DNA of 64,000 bases from Oscillospiraceae bacterium (lineage in GTDB: Bacteria > Bacillota > Clostridia > Oscillospirales > Ruminococcaceae), in NCBI GenBank assembly GCA_900768995.1, contig CAAGEZ010000030.1, positions 1 to 64,000 on the forward strand, in the 5' to 3' direction. The notes under the pieces are model-generated. The model had not been told where the DNA came from, ran no database searches, and was given only the letters and a program-made list of their open reading frames with translations. Shown here piece by piece: positions 60,422 through 64,000 of the stretch (position 1 is its first letter; each line of letters starts with the position of its first letter). The position numbers and the translations under genes were made by a program.

Positions 60422-61750
60422 ATGTCCGCAAGACTTGCCGCTTACAGGCTCATTGACAGAGTTGAGGGCAGTGCATATTCAAATATTGCCCTTGACGGCG
60501 TTTTTAAGGACAGCTCTCTTTCAAAGCGTGACAAAGCGTTTGCGGCAAGGCTTTTCTACGGTGTTATCGAAAGGCGGATAACTCTTGAGCATCTCCTTTC
60601 AAAATATCTTTCAAAGCCAATTGACAAGCTCGACAAGCAGGTCAGGATAACCCTTATGATGGGGGCGTATCAGCTCCTTTATATGGACAATGTTCCCGAC
60701 AGCGCCGCCGTCAGCGAATCCGCAGAGCTGGTCAAGAAGCTTAAAAAGGCTTCCGCTGCGGGAATGGTCAATGCGGTGCTGAGAAACATTATCAGAGACG
60801 GCAAGGCAATACCCGAGGTAAAAGGGGACAAATACAGGAAGATGTCCGTTAAATATTCCTGTCCCGAGGAGCTTGTAAGGCGAATATGCGAGGGGTATGG
60901 CGAGGAAAATGCGGTGTCGCTCCTTGAAAATGCATTGCTCCCGTCCATATGCACGCTGAGGGCAAATACGATGAAAACAAGCGGCGGTGCTCTTGCGGAA
61001 AGCCTTTCACAGAGAGGTGTCAGGGCATATGTAAGCCCTCTTGACGAAAACACGGTCATATGCGATAATCTCCGTGATGTTGAGAATGACGGGGATTTCA
61101 GGGTGGGAAATTATCACGCTCAGGATTATTCGTCACAGCTGTGCTGCAAGGCAGTTGATCCCAAGGCGGGGGAGACGGTCATTGACCTGTGCGCAGCCCC
61201 GGGCGGCAAGACCTTTACAATGGCGGAGCTTATGAATGACGAGGGCAGGATAATCGCCTGTGAGCTTCACGAAAAGCGGACGGGTCTTATCAGGCAGGGC
61301 GCAGAACGTCTCGGACTTCGGTGCATTGAGACTATGACCAATGACGCAAGGGTACATAATGACAGTCTGCCAAAGGCGGACAGGGTGCTCTGCGATGTTC
61401 CGTGCAGCGGCTACGGCGTTATAAGGGGCAAGCCAGAGATACGCTATAAGCCCCTTTCCGATGCTGACGGACTGCCGAGAATTCAGCTTGAGATACTATC
61501 GGCGGCGGCTGAATATGTAAAAGAGGGCGGACTTCTCGTCTATTCCACCTGCACGGTGAATATCAATGAAAATGAGCGTGTGGTCGAAGCGTTCCTTGAA
61601 AAGCACGGCGAGTTTCACGGGGAGGAATTTCCCGAGGAGATGGGCAGCTTTTTCAAAGGCAAATTTATGACCGCAGTTTTTGCAAAGGATTTCGGCGGAG
61701 ACGGTTTCTTCATCTGCCGACTGAGAAAGGAAGGCTCCCGTGGAGACTGA
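60422..61750 (+). CDS. rsmB: 16S rRNA (cytosine-967-C5) methyltransferase
   Basis: A 442-residue SAM-dependent RNA methyltransferase. The N-terminal NusB-like domain (about 1-130) is followed by the catalytic domain with SAM motif VIDLCAAPGGKTFTMAEL. The catalytic cysteines are in CDVPCSGYGVIRGKPEIR and LVYSTCTVNINENE. It overlaps rlmN by 11 bases. Confidence 0.96.
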   Translation: MSARLAAYRLIDRVEGSAYSNIALDGVFKDSSLSKRDKAFAARLFYGVIERRITLEHLLSKYLSKPIDKLDKQVRITLMMGAYQLLYMDNVPDSAAVSESAELVKKLKKASAAGMVNAVLRNIIRDGKAIPEVKGDKYRKMSVKYSCPEELVRRICEGYGEENAVSLLENALLPSICTLRANTMKTSGGALAESLSQRGVRAYVSPLDENTVICDNLRDVENDGDFRVGNYHAQDYSSQLCCKAVDPKAGETVIDLCAAPGGKTFTMAELMNDEGRIIACELHEKRTGLIRQGAERLGLRCIETMTNDARVHNDSLPKADRVLCDVPCSGYGVIRGKPEIRYKPLSDADGLPRIQLEILSAAAEYVKEGGLLVYSTCTVNINENERVVEAFLEKHGEFHGEEFPEEMGSFFKGKFMTAVFAKDFGGDGFFICRLRKEGSRGD

Positions 61751-62774
61751 AAAGCTTGATATTTTATCCCTGTCTCTCGATGAAATTATCATAGAGCTTG
61801 ACACTATGGGAGAGAAAAAATTCCGTGCAGAGCAGATATTTAACTGGCTTTACGTAAAAAAAGTTACAGATTTTTCAGAAATGTCTAATATTTCGTTGGA
61901 ACTTCGCACAAAACTTTCTGAAAAATTTTATATAAAGCGACTAAATATTGTCAAAAGACTTGAATCTTGTGTAGATAATACGATAAAATATCTTTATGAG
62001 CTTGACGACGGGAATCACGTGGAGTCTGTCCTTATGGACTACAAGCACGGAAACAGCATCTGCATATCCACTCAGGTGGGCTGCAAAATGGGCTGCAATT
62101 TCTGTGCCTCCACCATTGCGGGATTCAGACGGAATCTCACTCCCTCGGAAATGCTTATGCAGATATACCTTGCGGAAAAGGACAGCGGCAGACACGTTGA
62201 CAGCCTTGTGCTTATGGGTATAGGCGAGCCGCTGGATAATTATGAGAATGTTATAAGATTTCTGGAGCTGCTCAGTTTCCCCAAGGGCAGAAATATGAGC
62301 CTGAGGCACGTTTCACTGTCTACCTGCGGCATAGTGCCGAGGATAAACGATCTGGCGAAGCTGAAAACGGGGCTTACCCTTTCGGTATCCCTCCATTCTG
62401 CGGACAATGTGCGCAGGAGCGAGATAATGCCCGTGAACATGAAATGGGACATAAACGAGCTTATTGCTGCGTGCAGGAAATATATTGCCGAAACAGGCAG
62501 GCGTATTTCCTTTGAATACGCCGTTATAAGCGGTGTCAATGATTCTGCGGCGGATGCAGAGGCTTTGGCACGGCTCCTTAAAGGTATGAACTGCCACATC
62601 AATCTTATCCCTGTAAACAAGATCAAGGAGCGCAGCTACAGTGCTGACAGGAGATCGGTGGAGCAGTTTATGAAACGGCTCGAAAAGCTTGGAATGAATG
62701 TTACGATAAGACGCACTCTCGGTGCGGATATCAATGCCGCCTGCGGTCAGCTCAGGCGGGAATATGAAATATAG
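61740..62774 (+). CDS. rlmN: Dual-specificity 23S rRNA A2503 / tRNA A37 methyltransferase
   Basis: A 344-residue radical-SAM enzyme adding a C2-methyl to A2503. The [4Fe-4S]/SAM motif is GCKMGCNFCAST (about residues 113-124), and LVLMGIGEPLDNYENV and the C-terminal CGQL cysteine fit RlmN. Codon use near 61860-61990 is more AT-rich than the rest. It starts with GTG within the end of rsmB. Confidence 0.96.
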   Translation: METEKLDILSLSLDEIIIELDTMGEKKFRAEQIFNWLYVKKVTDFSEMSNISLELRTKLSEKFYIKRLNIVKRLESCVDNTIKYLYELDDGNHVESVLMDYKHGNSICISTQVGCKMGCNFCASTIAGFRRNLTPSEMLMQIYLAEKDSGRHVDSLVLMGIGEPLDNYENVIRFLELLSFPKGRNMSLRHVSLSTCGIVPRINDLAKLKTGLTLSVSLHSADNVRRSEIMPVNMKWDINELIAACRKYIAETGRRISFEYAVISGVNDSAADAEALARLLKGMNCHINLIPVNKIKERSYSADRRSVEQFMKRLEKLGMNVTIRRTLGADINAACGQLRREYEI

Positions 62775-62804
62775 CAGGAATACCACGGAAAGGACTGAGA
62801 CAGT

Positions 62805-63524
62805 ATGATGGTTTATGCTCACACCGATATCGGAAACGGACGCTCCGAAAATCAGGACTGCGTTGACAGTGCTGTACTGGAGGACGCTGTTTTTGCCGTG
62901 GTGTGCGACGGAATGGGCGGCTCTAATGCGGGCAGGGAAGCCAGCAGCCGTGCTGTTGCCATCATAAAGGAGCGGATCATTAAAAGCTACAGAAGTGATT
63001 TCGATATCAACAAGATACGAAATCTCCTTGTGGCTGCCGTCAAGACCGCCAATGCTGTTGTATATGACCTTGGCTCGGCTGTTCCCGAATGGAACGGCAT
63101 GGGCACAACCTGCGTTGCCTGCCTGATAAGGAACGGGCTGGTACATACGGTGAACGTGGGGGATTCCCGTGCCTATCTCGTCACCCACGAGATACGGCAG
63201 ATAACGAAGGATCACTCAATGGTGATGAATCTCTATGAACGTGGGGACATTACCAAGGAGGAACTGAAAAATCACCCGAAGCGCAATGTTATAACCCGTG
63301 CGGTGGGAGTTGCCGAGAATGTGGAGCCCGATTATTTCGAGAACGAGCTTCCTCAGGGCGGCGCAGTCATTCTCTGCACTGACGGTTTATCGAATTACTG
63401 CGATGAGGGCGTGATGTTCCGTATGACTAAGGACCTCTCTCCCGAAGAGCTTCCAAAGGCTCTCGTTAAAAATGCACTTGACAACGGCAGCGGTGACAAC
63501 ATCACTGCGGCTGTTATGAAATAA
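62805..63524 (+). CDS. stp: PP2C-type Ser/Thr protein phosphatase
   Basis: A 239-residue PP2C phosphatase (PrpC/Stp family) with metal-binding motifs HTDIGNGRSENQD, FAVVCDGMGG, VGDSRAYL and LCTDGLSNYCD, and a C-terminal GSGDNITAAV. It removes phosphates placed by the neighbouring PrkC kinase. AAAGGAC precedes the tandem ATG codons at 62805 and 62808; either could start. Confidence 0.95.
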   Translation: MMVYAHTDIGNGRSENQDCVDSAVLEDAVFAVVCDGMGGSNAGREASSRAVAIIKERIIKSYRSDFDINKIRNLLVAAVKTANAVVYDLGSAVPEWNGMGTTCVACLIRNGLVHTVNVGDSRAYLVTHEIRQITKDHSMVMNLYERGDITKEELKNHPKRNVITRAVGVAENVEPDYFENELPQGGAVILCTDGLSNYCDEGVMFRMTKDLSPEELPKALVKNALDNGSGDNITAAVMK

Positions 63525-63557
63525 TCGGTTTATCCGAGTTTAAACGGAGTGGATCAG

Positions 63558-64000
63558 ATGGATAAGAATATCGGCAAGAAGCTTGACGGTCGTTATGAGA
63601 TAACCGAGCTTATCGGCATCGGCGGTATGGCGGACGTTTACAAGGCTGTGGATCTGGTTGAAAACAGAACTGTTGCCGTTAAAATTCTGAAAAATGAATT
63701 TGCAGACAATGACGATTTCGTAAGGCGGTTCAGAAATGAATCCAAGGCGATCGCAGTGCTCAGTCACCCCAATATCGTTAGGATATATGACGTTGGCTTC
63801 AGCGACCGCATTCAGTTTATCGTTATGGAATATATCGACGGCATTACCCTGAAAGAGTTTATGGAGCAGCAGGGCGTTCTGAAGTGGAAGGACTCCGTTC
63901 ATTTCATAATCCAGATACTTAGGGCTCTCCAGCACGCTCACGACAGGGGAATAGTCCACCGTGACATCAAGCCCCAGAACATTATGCTTTTCCCCGACGG
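63558..64000 (+). CDS. prkC: PrkC/PknB-type Ser/Thr protein kinase (3' end beyond window)
   Basis: The first 147 residues of a eukaryote-like kinase are present. They contain the glycine loop IGIGGMADVYKA, the ATP-binding lysine in VAVKIL, the glutamate helix RRFRNESKAIAVL, HPNIVRIYDVG and the catalytic loop HRDIKPQN. The frame stays open to the window end, where the activation loop, the membrane helix and the usual extracellular PASTA repeats are still to come. It follows stp by 33 bases. In Firmicutes this pair senses cell-wall fragments and regulates growth. Confidence 0.95.
   Translation, partial: MDKNIGKKLDGRYEITELIGIGGMADVYKAVDLVENRTVAVKILKNEFADNDDFVRRFRNESKAIAVLSHPNIVRIYDVGFSDRIQFIVMEYIDGITLKEFMEQQGVLKWKDSVHFIIQILRALQHAHDRGIVHRDIKPQNIMLFPD

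Noticed and set aside
1..64000. Search by eye for CRISPR arrays, tRNA/rRNA genes, prophage or conjugative genes
   Set aside because: No regularly spaced repeats, tRNA-like cloverleaf with CCA end, rRNA segment or phage/conjugation gene was recognised. A covariance-model scan would be decisive for small RNAs.

Overview
The window looks like ordinary chromosome from a strictly anaerobic, plant-fibre-degrading member of the Clostridia, most like Ruminococcus. This is inferred from gene content: a GH5 cellulase, NADP-type glutamate dehydrogenase, an NfnAB transhydrogenase, Hdr/Flx-type soluble redox enzymes, no quinone or cytochrome genes, and a Firmicutes-type yicC-remA-gmk-rpoZ-priA-def-fmt-rsmB-rlmN-stp-prkC run. 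The species cannot be fixed from the sequence. Nearly every promoter I could place is a sigma-A type -35/-10 pair with exactly 17 bp between the boxes. I saw no rRNA, tRNA, CRISPR array or intact mobile element.

Left part (1-32 kb): an IS256-type transposase remnant abuts a truncated LysR regulator. Then come a Nudix hydrolase, an aspartate carbamoyltransferase with its own zinc-binding tail, a MATE exporter with an AraC regulator, and a 1245-residue LacI-sensor/GGDEF/EAL/beta-helix protein. These are followed by a minus-strand proBA operon, a lipoprotein GH5 cellulase with two RNA methyltransferase genes, gdhA, a cell-wall amidase, a YesM/YesN-like two-component pair, nfnAB, an AT-rich orphan membrane protein with an RluA synthase, and a MarR-controlled heterodimeric ABC exporter.

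Centre (32.3-45.2 kb, minus strand): the most striking region. One tight operon encodes an LDH-fold malate dehydrogenase, fumarase, HdrB, HdrC, HdrA, FlxD, FlxC, FlxB, FlxA, and a fumarate reductase iron-sulfur subunit and flavoprotein. An AspT/SucE-family transporter follows. Read together, it is a complete soluble oxaloacetate -> malate -> fumarate -> succinate -> export module. The reductase is predicted to take electrons from NADH through an HdrA-type flavin-bifurcating complex, so that fumarate reduction could also drive ferredoxin reduction without a membrane anchor or quinone. A near-consensus Rex (NADH/NAD+ sensor) operator lies just upstream of the operon promoter.

Right part (45-64 kb): divergent trkA-trkH potassium uptake genes with a small DUF1294 protein, a minus-strand nadE plus orphan FtsX-type permease, and the conserved yicC-to-prkC block. 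The last gene (PrkC-like kinase) is cut by the window end.
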